From Isoetes taiwanensis (lineage: Eukaryota; Streptophyta; Lycopodiopsida; Isoetales; Isoetaceae): a DNA stretch of 64,000 nucleotides. Shown here piece by piece: positions 53,500-64,000 of the stretch; position 1 is the stretch's first letter, and every line of letters begins with the position of its first letter. A program made the position numbers and the translations under genes. Location of the stretch: assembly GCA_021234155.1 (NCBI GenBank), contig JAJEKV010000020.1:3025275-3089274 (forward strand). Direction: 5' to 3'. The notes beneath the pieces were generated by a model that saw only the letters and a program-made list of their open reading frames with translations, ran no database searches and was not told the DNA's origin.

Positions 53500-53840
53500 G
53501 GATAAGGTTTTTTGCTAGATGGAGGTTCCTCTCTAAATGTCATGCCTTACCATGTCATGAAAGCATTGGATCTCAAGGTAGAAGACAATACTTCTATTGT
53601 TCTAAAATCTTTTCCAATGCTAAGGTAGTGCCAAAGGGAATTGTGAGGAATGTGTCCAATATCACGGAGGTATTATTGTGCTAGCTACATTTGTGGTTGT
53701 TGATTTTGAGAATGTTCATCATTCTAACATTTATGATTTATTATTGGGAAGAAGATGGATGAAAACAGTAGATGCTAGGCCGATATGGTCTGAAGGCATC
53801 TGCACTATTTCAAATGGAGCAACCTCCATTAAATTGGTAA
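53500..53840 (+). pseudogene. Gypsy-3 aspartic protease
   Basis: LLDGGSSLNVMPYHVMKALD carries the D-G-(G)-S active-site type of plant gypsy proteases. Further on are TFVVVDFENVHHSNIYDLLL and GRRWMKTVDA (the 'LLGRPW'-like C-terminal part). A frameshift near 53620-53680 separates the two parts. Confidence 0.7.
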
Positions 53841-54580
53841 ACAAGACTGATCCCTCTGCTAATATTAGGTTCATAGATGTGGATATTTTGCAGGAAGAGG
53901 AGCCAGGAATTTATAGTTTAGGTCTGGATGTTGGTATAAAAGAAGAAGTGGTCAACTTTGCTCATGCTGAATCTTCTGATCTGGAAGGAAATAAGGCCTA
54001 CCTTTGGTTTGATGGAGGTATGTCCAAAAAATTAGGAATTGCTTCTTCTGCTGCTATTCTAAAGGATACAAATTTAAAACTAATGACCAAAATAGGGAGA
54101 ATTCATCCTAATATTTCCTCTAATGCAGCAGAATATAGAGCCCTCATTGCAGGCCTACAGGAAGCAAAATTCATGAATATTTCCTATATTATTATTTATG
54201 GAGACTCACAGCTGGTTTGCAGACAGATTTTGGGAGAATACCAAACAAAGCATCATGAGATGGAGGATTTGAACACTCAAGCTCGAGATTTGTTAACTTT
54301 TTTTGATCATTGGGAGATTCATCATATTCCAAGATCTAAAAACTTTGAGGCTGATTTATTGTGCAGGGAAACATTATTGGAGCACTTATCTGAAGGAGCT
54401 ATCCAAGAAGACTTCTTAGATGAAGACGAGCTTTCTCAACTTCATCCTATCTTAACTATAAACTTAGCCCAAGAAGAATCATACAAGGAGCTTAAAGTGA
54501 ATAAAGAAGGTGTGCCTAGGACTTTGCAAATGGGAGACCTATATGAAGAGTGTTTGGGGTCCGGGCTCGGGATCGCCTGA
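53678..54580 (+). CDS. Gypsy-3 RNase H domain (archaeal-type, Tat-like)
   Basis: After the protease end the open frame runs into AYLWFDGGMSKKLGIASSAA, NAAEYRALIAGLQEAKFMNI, IIYGDSQLVCRQILGEYQTK, HHEMEDLNTQARDLLTFFDH and IHHIPRSKNFEADLL. The acidic residues D, E, D and D and the 'GDSQLV ... GEYxxK' phrase fit the extra RNase H of plant Tat-lineage gypsy elements. The expected reverse transcriptase is absent between protease and this domain. The last about 30 bases of the frame belong to the gypsy-2 LTR. Confidence 0.8.
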   Translation: MLATFVVVDFENVHHSNIYDLLLGRRWMKTVDARPIWSEGICTISNGATSIKLVNKTDPSANIRFIDVDILQEEEPGIYSLGLDVGIKEEVVNFAHAESSDLEGNKAYLWFDGGMSKKLGIASSAAILKDTNLKLMTKIGRIHPNISSNAAEYRALIAGLQEAKFMNISYIIIYGDSQLVCRQILGEYQTKHHEMEDLNTQARDLLTFFDHWEIHHIPRSKNFEADLLCRETLLEHLSEGAIQEDFLDEDELSQLHPILTINLAQEESYKELKVNKEGVPRTLQMGDLYEECLGSGLGIA

Positions 54581-55154
54581 GGGACAGATCTCTGTGAGAT
54601 CCGTGAAGTCCGGCAGGGCAAATCCTGAGACACTCTTGTCACGCGGGATTTTTGCTAACAGAGGAAAGAACAAGAAAAACTCAGATAAAACAGCAATGGC
54701 AATACACAATGAAACACACAAGACACTTGTGGAGAACACGGCAATCCATTGATCAAAACAAGTGTACAATGAAGGCTCAAAAGAAGCACAGCGACCAGAC
54801 GGCATGTCGCTCTGTAGTGACACAAAAAGAACACTCACAACCCTCTTTTGAAGGAGCAAAATGCTACAATATATAGGAACACGAGGTGGCCTACGGGCCC
54901 GAATCGATCCTCATCATGACAACGCGTGCTCCACTACTTGGGCACTTTCGAGCAGAATCTGAGGCTGTCGCGGCCCGGTGCTAACAGACAAGTAGTGGCC
55001 AGCCCCGTGGGTCCTACCTTTGGGTCTTCGCTTCTTGGAGGAGCTTTGACCCGGCCAGTGGCTCCTTGTGGATCCCTCTTCTTGGACACTGTGGCGGTGG
55101 GGCCTCGCCCTCATGCAAAAGTATAGACACTGTGTGCCTGCCCTGGGGCTAACA
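54551..55154 (-). repeat. Gypsy-2 3' LTR (604 bp)
   Basis: On the plus strand TGTTTGGGGTCC ... GGGGCTAACA, so on the minus strand TGTTAGCCCC ... CCCCAAACA. A TATA box (minus TATATATTG) lies near 54875. The purine tract next to 55155 fixes the U3 end. The 5-bp left flank is AAGAG. Confidence 0.75.
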
Positions 55155-55166
55155 CTCCCCCCTACC
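55155..55166 (-). other. Polypurine tract of gypsy-2
   Basis: The minus strand reads GGTAGGGGGGAG directly before the LTR start TGTTAG. Confidence 0.75.
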
Positions 55167-58100
55167 AAACTACACTTATTGGCTAGAAAAGGGGCATGAA
55201 TTCGAGGGTGGGAATCCTCGTTCCTCTTTTCGATCTTGAACATAGAGATGAGGGAGGCTCACCACTTTGTATTCAGCGAGTGTTGTTCGCCTCTTTTCGT
55301 GATTTGCTTGAGTCCCTGATGCCAAACATTCGGCTGCTCCTATGAGAAAAGCCTTCAGAAATCATGTTCTCCAGCGTGGCGTGGATCTCGATGGAAGATT
55401 TGTGATCTCCATGTATAAGACAAGGTCCAACCCGAACTTTCCAAAGATTTGCATTGGGGTTGCAAAATGGATCGGCACTTTATGCTTTACGCATACTGCG
55501 GAGTATGGTCATGAGTGCTTTGCAATTCCTCTTGCGAAAATCTGAGATGGATCAGCTGAAGTTTTGGCCTTGGCAAGGAAGGTTACAAGACCAGAAATTG
55601 CATTACAGTCTTTCCACCAACACGCATTGGGCATGTATATCCGGTTGTTGGTGTTGTCCAAAGTTTCATCCTCCGCCCATTTGCGTCTGGATGAAGCGTG
55701 GGTCCCAACGTTTGTCTGCGCCGCAGAATTGCGTGGGTGTCCAATCTGCATGTTCTTTGACTTGAGTAGTCCGTAATTCTTGTCTCCATCTTTGGGGAAT
55801 TGACCTTGATCGAGGTGGGCATCCAAAGCTTGCTAGTGTACTCGGGTTGTTTGGGGGTTGGTGCGGTCATCCCGTGATCTGCTCTTGGAATTCCAATAAT
55901 ATCTTCTCGTAGTTGTTTGGTAAATCGCTCCCATGCACCGGAATGTACATGTCTTTATCCGCAGTCTGGTCCCACTCATCGTGGAGGACGCTCGCTTTCA
56001 GCTCGCGTGTGCATCCGCGTAAGGAAGCATAATGTTGTAAGAACAACCGCGTGCAAGGTCGAAGTTCTTGTTCGGAAGTTGTATAGTGTCCGAAGGAGCG
56101 TGCCAAGTTCAGCTAGCCATAGCTCCACTTCTTTCGTAGAAGAGGCATGTATTCCGAGGTAACAGTTTGCGAAATTTTGTGTCTTGGAGGTACTTGTTCT
56201 TCTTGGTCAAAAGAACACGCCGCGGTATCTCTCCTTTAAAGTTCTCGCGGTCGCTTATCCGATGAGCCCGAGAGTAACATGTGCCGTAGAAGTCGCATGA
56301 CATAAGCCGGGGGCTATGGTGCCGGAGCCCGAAATGGTCGAGATCTCAACCCCGTAGGATATCAAAATTGACGAGAGCACAAAGTGTGCCTCGCTTCATG
56401 GACATGAAGGGCCATTGTCGCTTCGATATCAGCTACTGGTCCAGGACTTGTGGTATCACCCTTGTTTCTGTGCCAGAATAAAAAGAAAAGTGTTTTCCTT
56501 GCTTGCACATAGTCATGGTAACTGGCTTCCGGATAGTCCAGGGAATAAGCGTAAGCAAGCTGATAGGTTTGTTCTCGCTTTTCTTAAGATCATCTGGCAT
56601 TGCCCGCTCAAATATCGGAAAGCGTATCTTGTAATCTGCAATGATATCTTGTTGCTCTGAGAGACCGGTCCGCAGCCCGTGACTTTGCGGTGAGGTGTCC
56701 GGACTTGTCTGAGAAGTTGGGAATCGAGAGGAGCTTGAAGTCCGGAGTGGCTTGCAAGTCCTGCTTTGAGTGCAAACTATTTCAAGAGCATCTGCAGTGT
56801 GTTGCCGCGGAGCTGGTCTAACTTGCCTTGGAGAGATGCTGGTGAGCATCCTTATTCTCGCAAGGTGGTTTTGAAAGTCGCGACCTTGGACTCAAGTATC
56901 AAGTTGGCTATGCTAAGTGTCTTTGTTCTCGGTCGAGTAGCATTATTCGTGGACGACCGAGATTGTTGTAGCGCGTGTCTCAAGATCGAGTGTACTTGGT
57001 GTCGCTTTTGTTTGAGGGACTCCTTGAGTTCCTTGACAATTTGTGGGATTGATGAAGGGTTTCTCGATGGATCATGAATTGATTGTGCAAGGCTTCTTCT
57101 CGGCCTCACAAATACCAAATCAGTCTTGATTAGATGACTTCGCTTGAGTTGGTCCACGGACTCGTGTCGCGGCCCCTCGTGGCTGCTATGAAGTTCTGGT
57201 GATGATCACGGAGGGCATCAAGGCACCGAGGGCGCCTTCATCAGAGGTATCCACGATGTGAGGAGGTGGATGGGATGGCTTTGATCTGTCACCCTTGTTT
57301 ATAGATCCTTGGTCATTGCTGTGAGTGTCCTTGTGAGTACTCGTGAGATCAATGGGAGTTTTGTTGTGCTGCTGCTGTTGTTTTTGCTGGTGCTGTTGAG
57401 TCTGAAAGTGGAATTGTTGCACAAGGTTAACTGGTGGTTGTTCCCGGTGGTTGGTTATCAACGGAAGAATAGGTTTTAGAGAATTGGAATTTACGGGGAG
57501 GTGGAGACGGTGGTTGTGAAATATTTCGTCCGAGTTGGTCGACGAGATTGACGGTCGAGAAGGAGGAGAGTTTGGTTGAAGACCTTTCAAAGCATCAATA
57601 AGGTCGATGTTGGCTTGGTGGAGAAGGGGCATGATGGCGGCGGGGTCTGATGATTAATGAAAGCCCGGAAGTGGGCTCCCATGGGGGGCGACCGAGGAAG
57701 AGTTAGGATTTTTTTCTGAGTCTGTCAAGTTCCCCTGTTGAAATCTCGATACGTGAGTTGAGTCCAATTGATTGTTTGAGGGTGTTGGTGAGGATATAGT
57801 ACGATGGTAGAAAACATCGTTAATAGAGGTATTCTTCATGGAGTAACCCAAAAAATTTCCTCCAAAGAAACTTGGTAAAGGCATCATGTTGCTTTGGAAA
57901 GGTGGACAGACTTGGTTTGTGCAGCATTATAAGGAATAGAGCGTAATTTGGAAATATCATATTTACCAATGTCAAGGTAAGACAAGGCATTGGGCGGATT
58001 GGGTAGAGAAAGGCGCGAGGCTATGGTTTGAGGGTTTAGGAGTATAGGGTTTCCATCGACTTGGGAGGCATATCCATCTTCTCGCCTTCACTCGTGTTAG

Positions 58101-58440
58101 CCACAAATTGCTCAGAATTTGTTCTTGTTGGGAGCCGGAGTTCTGTTGCGAGAAAATGAAACAATCCGAACTCACCGGGAGGTTATAGGTGATGCCGGAT
58201 GTGGGGAGCTGGTGCGCAGATGAAGAAACGAACTTGATATTTTCGGAATTCTTTTATCCATTGGTGCGATCGCTGTTGAGTGTTGAGTTCTTGGAGGTAG
58301 AAGCCATCTTGAAGGTCGAGGTCGCGAGTAAATGAAGTCGGAAGGACGGAGGGAGTATGAGCGAAAAGTGAGGAGTGGAAGTGACGGTTGGGAAGGGTTT
58401 TTTTTTTTTTTTTTTTTTTTTTCGAGTCGGGGAGACACGT
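55167..58440 (-). pseudogene. Extra coding region between integrase and 3' LTR of gypsy-2
   Basis: Minus-strand open pieces include IMPLLHQANIDLIDALKGLQ with a Gln/His-rich tail (57632-57186), MMPLPSFFGGNFLGYSMKNT (57887), RLSEQQDIIADYKIRFPIFE-type sequence then MPDDLKKSENKPISLLTLIP and VTMTMCKQGKHFSFYSGTET (56700-56433), and MYIPVHGSDLPNNYEKILLE (about 55960). They are in different frames and interrupted. Some plant gypsy lineages carry an additional open frame here; whether this is one is inference. A poly-T run lies at 58400-58422. Confidence 0.4.
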
Positions 58441-59030
58441 GGTCGAAAGATCGTGGACGATTGAGAATCTCAAGAGACGACCTTCAGACCAAGATGCGGG
58501 AGAGTTCCCCGGCGGAGAATAAAACTTTAATGGCGGACGGGATTAATCACCGGGTATTGTCGTATTAAAAAGAGGAGTCGAAAAGTTTGCGGTACAAAAA
58601 TATCGCTGGGGAATGATTACGGAATATCCGTGAGGTGACCTGTCGTCAAGAACAAAATTGCTAGGGTTGGTATTCGCCCATAAATTGGAAGTTGGGTTCG
58701 CCGAGAAGAACCAAAATTCGTGAAGATGGAGAACTCGATAACAAATGGGTCCGGTGAGCTTCCGCGACCGATTACATGCAAGATGGACGACGCCGACCGC
58801 GGGCGTCTCGTGGGAATCGCCGGATCCCTATGGATCCTTGGTTGGAGGCACCGCCCGCCAACCCGGAGATAAACTCGATCGCCCCGGGAGGTGATCGTTC
58901 AGCTGGAGTGGTCGCAGCTGTGGGGCTTCCGCATCCTCCGAGTGGAGTGCCCCCCAGAGTAAAGGGCGAGTAGCAGCATGATAGGGGTTTTCCCAATTTT
59001 TGTTTAGTTTAGGACTGTTCGGTGATAAAT
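58441..59030 (-). other. Spacer within gypsy-2, no recognised domain
   Basis: Short frames in all registers without motifs; G/C-rich near 58780-58970. Confidence 0.35.
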
Positions 59031-59530
59031 CCCACAAATGAATTGTAGCCTTCGGGCAATTTTGTACATAATAGAAAAGTGTTTCTCATAAATTTGTACA
59101 AGTGGTATCTTGTTGTAAATTTTGTTCTTGAGCTAAGGATGCTGCAGCAGGGGTTTGAAATTTCTTGAGTCGAAATCCATTGACTAATGTAGGAAATGGA
59201 GTGCCATTCAATTCTTGTAATTGTAAAACTCCGTGATGTGGTATCTCGAAATTTTGTATGGTCCCAAACCATCCGAGCTTGAGTTTGCCGTGATGTTGTT
59301 GATATCTCGAGTCGTTAGAAAGAAGAACTAAGTCGCCAATTTGAAAAGTTTTGTTTTTGATGTGTTTGTCATGCCATTGTTTTTGTAGTTGTTTGCCTTG
59401 TTGAAGTCTAAGAAAAGCATCTCTTCAAGTTCATCCAAATTGTTCCAAATTGATAAACTCGTTCTTGCAAAGTCTGCTGATGGATTATGTTACTGTTGCT
59501 AATCGAAATTTGAGTGAGGGTAAAATGAAC

Positions 59531-60310
59531 TCAAAAGGCATAAGAGCCTCTTGGCCATACACAAGTCGAAAAGGTGTTTGACCGGGTTGCTACTTTGTAT
59601 GTTGTATTGTAAGCCCATAAAACCAGAGGTAACTTATCTTGCCAATCTTTTCTTGTAGGATCACAAATCTTCTTCTCGTAATGTGGATAAGCACCTTTGT
59701 TTGTGCTTTCAGCCAAGCCATTACCACGGGGATAGTAAGGCGGCTTTTTCCGTGATGAATGTGCGAGATAGTTAGTGAGTTCAAAGAATAGTGTGATTGA
59801 TGAAATGAACTCCACGATCACTAACTAATTCTAAGGGACATCCAAATCGCGTGATGATGTTCTTGTAGAGAACCTTAGCTGTACTAGCAGCCGTGTTGTC
59901 AGGTAGAGCACACGCTTCAGCCCATTTGGTTGCATAGTCCGTGAAGACTAGAATGTAGCGTGCCCTAGTGTTGATTGCAGGTGGGTCCATGGGACCAACA
60001 AAATCCATACCCCATTTGGCAAAGGGGAGAGGCGTGGCTATTGGCGTGAGCGGCAGAGCGTCACGGGCCGTGGGTCTACTAAGCCTCGACAAACATCACA
60101 CGTCGTGTGTATTTGTGAGCATCTTTGAAAAGCGTGGGCCAGAATACCCAAAGAAGGAGGAGTTTCCTTCTTTGTGTTGTCTCCGCTGAAATGACCACTG
60201 CCAAGTCCTTCGTGGGCTTGTTTGACTAGATCAGGGACTTCGTGAGGAAGAACACATCGTCGGAGCACATTGTCTTTGCCACATTTATAGAGATGGCCAG
60301 CAACCATCGT
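59531..60310 (-). pseudogene. Gypsy-2 integrase
   Basis: Minus strand: VAGHLYKCGKDNVLRRCVLP and HEGLGSGHFSGDNT (zinc-binding N-terminal part, 60307-60180), then PLPFAKWGMDFVGPMDPPAI, YILVFTDYATKWAEACALPD, IITRFGCPLELVSDRGVHFI (core with D and D, 60050-59785) and, in a shifted frame, a PYYPRGNGLAESTNKG block carrying the E (about 59745). A weaker C-terminal part reaches about 59030. Stops and frameshifts are present. Confidence 0.85.
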
Positions 60311-60499
60311 ATAATCTCGTACTTCGCGAAGGAATTGTTGTTTATGCAGAAGTTGTCTTTCTGGAGAGAGCGTGGGGTCACTTGACGGGAGTGCGCCCGT
60401 GAGGAGAAAGCGTTGATAGTCGTGGTACCAATGAGGCGTGGCAGTGACCAGGAACAGTTGAGCATCCGGAAGGGCATCGTGAACTCCTTCCGAGGGATC

Positions 60500-60783
60500 A
60501 TCCGTGTGTATGCGTGAAAGATAGTCGGGGACCGTGTGAGCCGTCCCTTCTTGTGAATAATGTCAAAAGGGGCAAACTCTTGCAATATCAATATCCATCG
60601 AGCAATTCGGCCCGTGGGGTTTGGCTTATTGATTAAATATAGAAGAGCTTGATGATCCACATAAAAGCGAATTTGACTACCAAGAAGATAGTGTCGAAAG
60701 CGCTTGTACACAAAAGATAAGGCCAAGGGCTTCCCTTTCCGTGGCCGAATAGTTGCGCCGCCAGATTGAGTTTTCAAGCTCAT
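60500..60783 (-). pseudogene. Gypsy-2 RNase H
   Basis: Reads LSFVYKRFRHYLLGSQIRFY, VDHQALLYLINKPNPTGRIA and WILILQEFAPFDIIHKKG, the standard gypsy RNase H series ('K..HYLLG..F.v.TDHqaL.yl...'). Confidence 0.85.
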
Positions 60784-60908
60784 GATGGGATGGGCTTGTC
60801 CCGATTTGGTGCATACTCTTGAGCTAGAAACGGCTCAATCGCAAAGCTGAAAACATCAACATGGACATGAAATGGTTTGTCCCATTGAGGTGGTACTAGC
60901 ACGGGGGC

Positions 60909-61730
60909 TTACGTGAGCTTGACTTTGAGTTCTTTAAAAGCTTGATTTGCATCGGATGTCCAAGTCCATGTGTATGGATTTCCGTCGGTTTGTGAATTGG
61001 ATGGCAATGGGTGCCAATTTGGAATAAAGGTGGCATAGAAGTTGACTTTGCCAAGAAAGGAACGCGTGTGTCCTTGATATTCGCCGCAGTGGATATGCTC
61101 GATGACACAGCTGATTTTGGTAGGTCCGTTGTAATGCCGTGTCGACTCACGACATGTCCTAGAAGTACACCCGAGGTGACACGAAGGTGCACTTTTCCTG
61201 ATTGAGGCTAATTCCGATTCATCACAGCGTTGAAAAACTAGTTCAAGTTTTACCAAATGGTCCATAACGTGGGTGTAAGTGGAGAAGTCATCCCGAAAAG
61301 ACTTGCGAGAAGGGATGAACTTGCATGTACTCTTGAAAAACAAAAGCATAATGCGTTGAAATGTGGATGGTGAGTTTGACAATCCAAAAGGAACGACTTT
61401 GTAAGCAAAGGTACCCCATGGAGTAGTGAAGGTAGTCTTTAGTTGATCTTCTTCTCGAATGGATATTTGATTATAACCTGAGAAGCCGTCCATGAAGGAG
61501 TACATCTCGTGGGCTGCTACATTTTCCAACACTTGATCCGGGGAAGGGGAGAGGGAAATGATCCCGGTCCGTGGCTTGATTGAGTTTTCTATAATCCACA
61601 CAAACGCCAATTTTTCCATTATGTTTGAGGGCAATAACAATAGGACTTACCCATTCTCAATGTTTGACCTCGTAGATAAGTCCAAATGCGTCAAAAGCTT
61701 GTCAATTTCGGCTTTAACCTTTTTCCGGTA
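60909..61730 (-). pseudogene. Gypsy-2 reverse transcriptase, multiply frameshifted
   Basis: Pieces in different frames: the 'IGVCVDYRKLNQAT' region (about 61610), MYSFMDGFSGYNQISIREED and LKTTFTTPWGTFAYKVVPFG with LSNSPSTFQRIM (61510-61340), and YTHVMDHLVKLELVFQRCDE (about 61275). The catalytic 'F.DD' block reads FRDDFSTYT near 61290. Recognisable but clearly non-functional. Confidence 0.85.
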
Positions 61731-63139
61731 GTTTGGGTTAAGCGATGCAGATCGTTAACTAGATGGGTCTAGCATCCGGCTTGGTGGGAATCGAGAGTTG
61801 TCCCAATTCTTTCTTGATACCTCGGGAGGTCTTTGTAGCTCCAAGCAAAGATGTGCTTGAAACGTTTGAATAGCACAATGGCTTGCTCCCCTGAATCTTT
61901 GGCGGTGAGGTCGTGCCAATCGGATTGGTTGATTTGTTCCAATATCAATTATGTCTACTGCAGGAGTTTGAATGTGTGGAATGACTTGATCATCCCCGAA
62001 CGATTAATGGGCTGGCTCACGCGGTAGGACAGGATGTTCATGTTGACCAATTTTGAAAAATAGTGGCGTGCCACTAGGAGTTGGTGTGGTGTCTTCTTGA
62101 AATGGGAGGAGGAGTCAGGGTACCGTCTCCTCATGTGGAACCAATGTGACATTGTTACAAGGTGTCAAATAGGGGTCAACCAGTCATGCTATGCCTTTAT
62201 CAATATCCATGTCTTCCCATGGTTGATTGTATTCTCGGTAAGCCGTGAGTGGCAAACCCTTGGTCGGTAAATCGATAGGTGTTGCAAACTTGTTCGAGTC
62301 ACCGCCTGCGATTCAAAGGATCTACGTAAATGATCCGCCCGTGGTCGATCCATCGCGGGGCGATGAGCTTGCCATCCGGTGATAACAAGTTGATCGCGGG
62401 CCCAAGAGGTGAATGCTTTTAGCTTGTCTCAAAAAAGGGTCGCCCTACTAACATTTCATAATCTCCTGGATCTTCTCCTCGCTCTCCAAACACCGAATTC
62501 CATGGTAAATTGTAGATCTCCAATATTGACCGGTATTGGTTGTGTAACTCCTTGTGGTCGCGTGATATGGCCATTCGCAAGCTTGATGTCATAAGGGGCG
62601 TGGAGCTCCCTTATGCCCAATTGTCGCCCCGAGATTATCTGTAATAAGATTGATCATACCGCCACCATCGATCCGGAACATGGTGAACAGCTTTTTTGGC
62701 CCACGTGTGCATGCACCGTGGGTGTTGATGTGGCGACTGCGTTAACAGTAATATCTGGTTTTTTGTAAAATGTGCTCGAGTGCTGGACATAGTTGTAGGA
62801 TAGTCGTAAGGTCGAGGAGGAATTTTGATTTTAGCAAGTTCTTGTTGAAGTTCGGAGGGATTGCGGTGGTTGTGGTGGATCCGGTGGGTTGTTGTTGCTC
62901 AGCAATAGATGTCGCTACCTTGTTGAGGAGGCCCACTTCAGCAAAGAATGTTGAGTGGTGGTGTTGCGCATGTCGCGGGCATTGAGTGGTCGGCCCTCCC
63001 GATCGTGTGGTAGCATTGATGCCTTGAGTGCCTTACCTTACGCACGTTCGCTGAGTTGAAGCAGACTTTTGCGGTTTAGGTTGAACATGAGGAAGTAGTT
63101 GATCCGTTGGGTGCAAAATGAACAGATTTGGTTGATGGC
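61731..63139 (-). pseudogene. Gypsy-2 protease and linker region
   Basis: Near 62640-62440 the minus strand keeps codons for the same blocks as gypsy-1 (a 'DIKLANGHITRPQGVTQPI'-like stretch, then 'DPGDYEMLVGRPF'), interrupted by frame changes. The rest is a poorly preserved linker. Confidence 0.55.
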
Positions 63140-64000
63140 TCACCGGTACAGAAATCGGTGCAAAAAACTTGGTGCAGGGGTGGTGCTTATGGCGTGGGGA
63201 ATGAGGAGAACCTCAATCCGGTTGGAGGATTCAAGGCTGGTGTTGATTGCATGGTAAATTTCTTCTTGGAGTTGATCATCCAATTGTGTTTGAGTTGTTT
63301 GCCGTTGGCGTGGTTGTTGTTGTGGTGGCCGTGGTGGCCGTTTTGAGCAATCGGGCGGGGGCCTTGCCTTCCCTTGGCTTCCCATACTTGAAAAAGGTGT
63401 AAGACGACCGCCGTGGTTTGATTGGTGCCGAGGAATTTGTATTTGAACTTGAGGAAGTTGAGGACAAATCTGCAGACCGATGACCCCATTGGTCACGATT
63501 GAAACATTGGGACTTGCTTGGATCAAAAGTGGACGAGGAGGTCCACGCTGTGGTTGCCGTTGTTGCTTGGGGTTGTTGTTGTTGTCGGGTGCCTGTGTGG
63601 TTCCGCGTGGTTGAGTTTGCGTGGGTACCTTCTCGCACTTGGTGAACAAGACGTTGTCGATATGGTTTGGTCGTGGATTTGTACATTCTTCGCTGGTGTG
63701 GTTCTCGCATGTTGCGCCGTTTGCAATGGATCATGCTATCCACGGAGTTACACTCATTCGCCAGATGTCCCGAGTAATCGCAAATAGTACACCAAATGTT
63801 ATTTCTTGGGAACCGCCGTGGAGGCGCTCGAGGTGCGATGGGTGTAGCCGAGGGAAATGGGAGTATCGTGGCTTGATCACCGCGTGAGGAAACATGAACA
63901 GTGATTGACTAATTCAATGGCTTCTTGTAATGTCTTGGGGCGCAAATACTCACATAAATCGGATGTGAGAGGGTAAGCCTTGAAGAAACCACACTAGAAT
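63140..64000 (-). pseudogene. Gypsy-2 gag C-terminal part and nucleocapsid
   Basis: The minus strand reads LCEYLRPKTLQEAIELVNH (about 63950), ECNSVDSMIHCKRRNM (about 63740), SQCFNRDQWGH (about 63510), then CPQLPQVQIQIP and KRPPRPPQQQ. These blocks follow gypsy-1 gag in order, so both are one family. The knuckle has lost a Cys. Cut by the window end. Confidence 0.75.

Larger units (their letters stand above)
49330..54550 (+). mobile_element. Gypsy-3: gag-protease-RNase H element without reverse transcriptase, inserted in gypsy-1
   Basis: The 5' LTR starts at 49330 inside the gypsy-1 reverse transcriptase. A tRNA-Gln primer binding site follows the LTR, then gag, a zinc knuckle, protease and an RNase H domain. 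No reverse transcriptase lies between protease and RNase H. The element is cut at 54550 by gypsy-2, so its 3' part and second LTR are not seen here. It resembles Tat-lineage elements that carry an extra (archaeal-type) RNase H. Confidence 0.75.
54551..64000 (-). mobile_element. Gypsy-2: minus-strand Ty3/gypsy element, continues beyond the window
   Basis: Reading the minus strand from the window end: gag and knuckle region (63999-63140), protease (about 62.7-62.3 kb), reverse transcriptase (61.7-60.9), RNase H (60.8-60.5), integrase (60.3-59.5). A long 3' region with extra coding pieces (58.4-55.2), a polypurine tract and the 3' LTR (55154-54551) follow. The 5' LTR lies outside. Many frameshifts and stops show decay. 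It is inserted into gypsy-3. Confidence 0.85.

Noticed and set aside
58780-59037. Open frames on both strands in a G/C-rich patch
   Set aside because: Short, overlapping and without motif inside the gypsy-2 element.

Overview
This window looks like repeat-rich, gene-poor nuclear DNA of a land plant. The evidence is Ty1/copia and Ty3/gypsy retrotransposons with plant-type primer binding sites (initiator tRNA-Met, tRNA-Gln), fragments resembling plant MULE and CACTA proteins, GT-AG introns, and nested TE insertions. I cannot name the species. I see no clearly intact conserved host gene; almost everything is a mobile element, a TE-like gene or a decayed copy.

Layout. 1-6.5 kb: purine-rich decayed repeats, three small tandem or direct repeats and a TRIM-like element. 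6.56-15.91 kb: a minus-strand, non-coding LTR retrotransposon arranged LTR-internal-LTR-internal-LTR (about 1.67-kb LTRs, period about 3.84 kb), inserted into one arm of an 80-bp palindrome. 16-19.2 kb: a MULE-like exon and a possible CACTA terminus. 19.2-25.1 kb: locus A. 25.5-31.0 kb: a young Ty1/copia element with both LTRs and an AAGAA target duplication. 31.2-31.8 kb: a small acidic-protein gene. 32.1-35.1 kb: a transposase-like gene with a frameshift and a 79-bp tandem duplication. 35.5-41.5 kb: locus B, a broken paralogue of locus A. 41.5-45.4 kb: decayed minus-strand genes, including a kinase-like one with a 204-bp TTC/GAA tract. 45.9-64 kb: nested gypsy elements (gypsy-1 interrupted by gypsy-3, which is interrupted by gypsy-2).

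The most interesting part is the pair of paralogous loci A and B. Each encodes a protein with a VIDGQH motif (perhaps ParB/sulfiredoxin-like), followed by a phase-2 intron that splits the same Ser codon before Pro-Tyr. In both loci this intron is filled with a regularly spaced array of a perfect palindrome, but the palindromes differ: CACGCCWGGCGTG at about 32-bp spacing in A, and TCTCGACTCGCGAGTCGAGA at about 60-bp spacing in B. A second A-type array lies upstream of gene A, beyond a divergent CACTA-like 'VAWP' domain gene. In locus B the whole array-to-array segment (5' exons plus divergent gene, about 3.2 kb) is inverted relative to the 3' exon, with palindrome arrays of opposite orientation at both junctions. 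The A-type palindrome also sits about 50 bp upstream of two closely related TATA promoters; one drives the acidic-protein gene, and the other points toward a 187-bp near-perfect hairpin. I read this as a candidate selfish or regulatory system in which a DGQH protein coevolves with its own palindromic site array, and in which the array-bounded segment may invert. The homology, palindromes and inversion are visible in the sequence; the function is inference.
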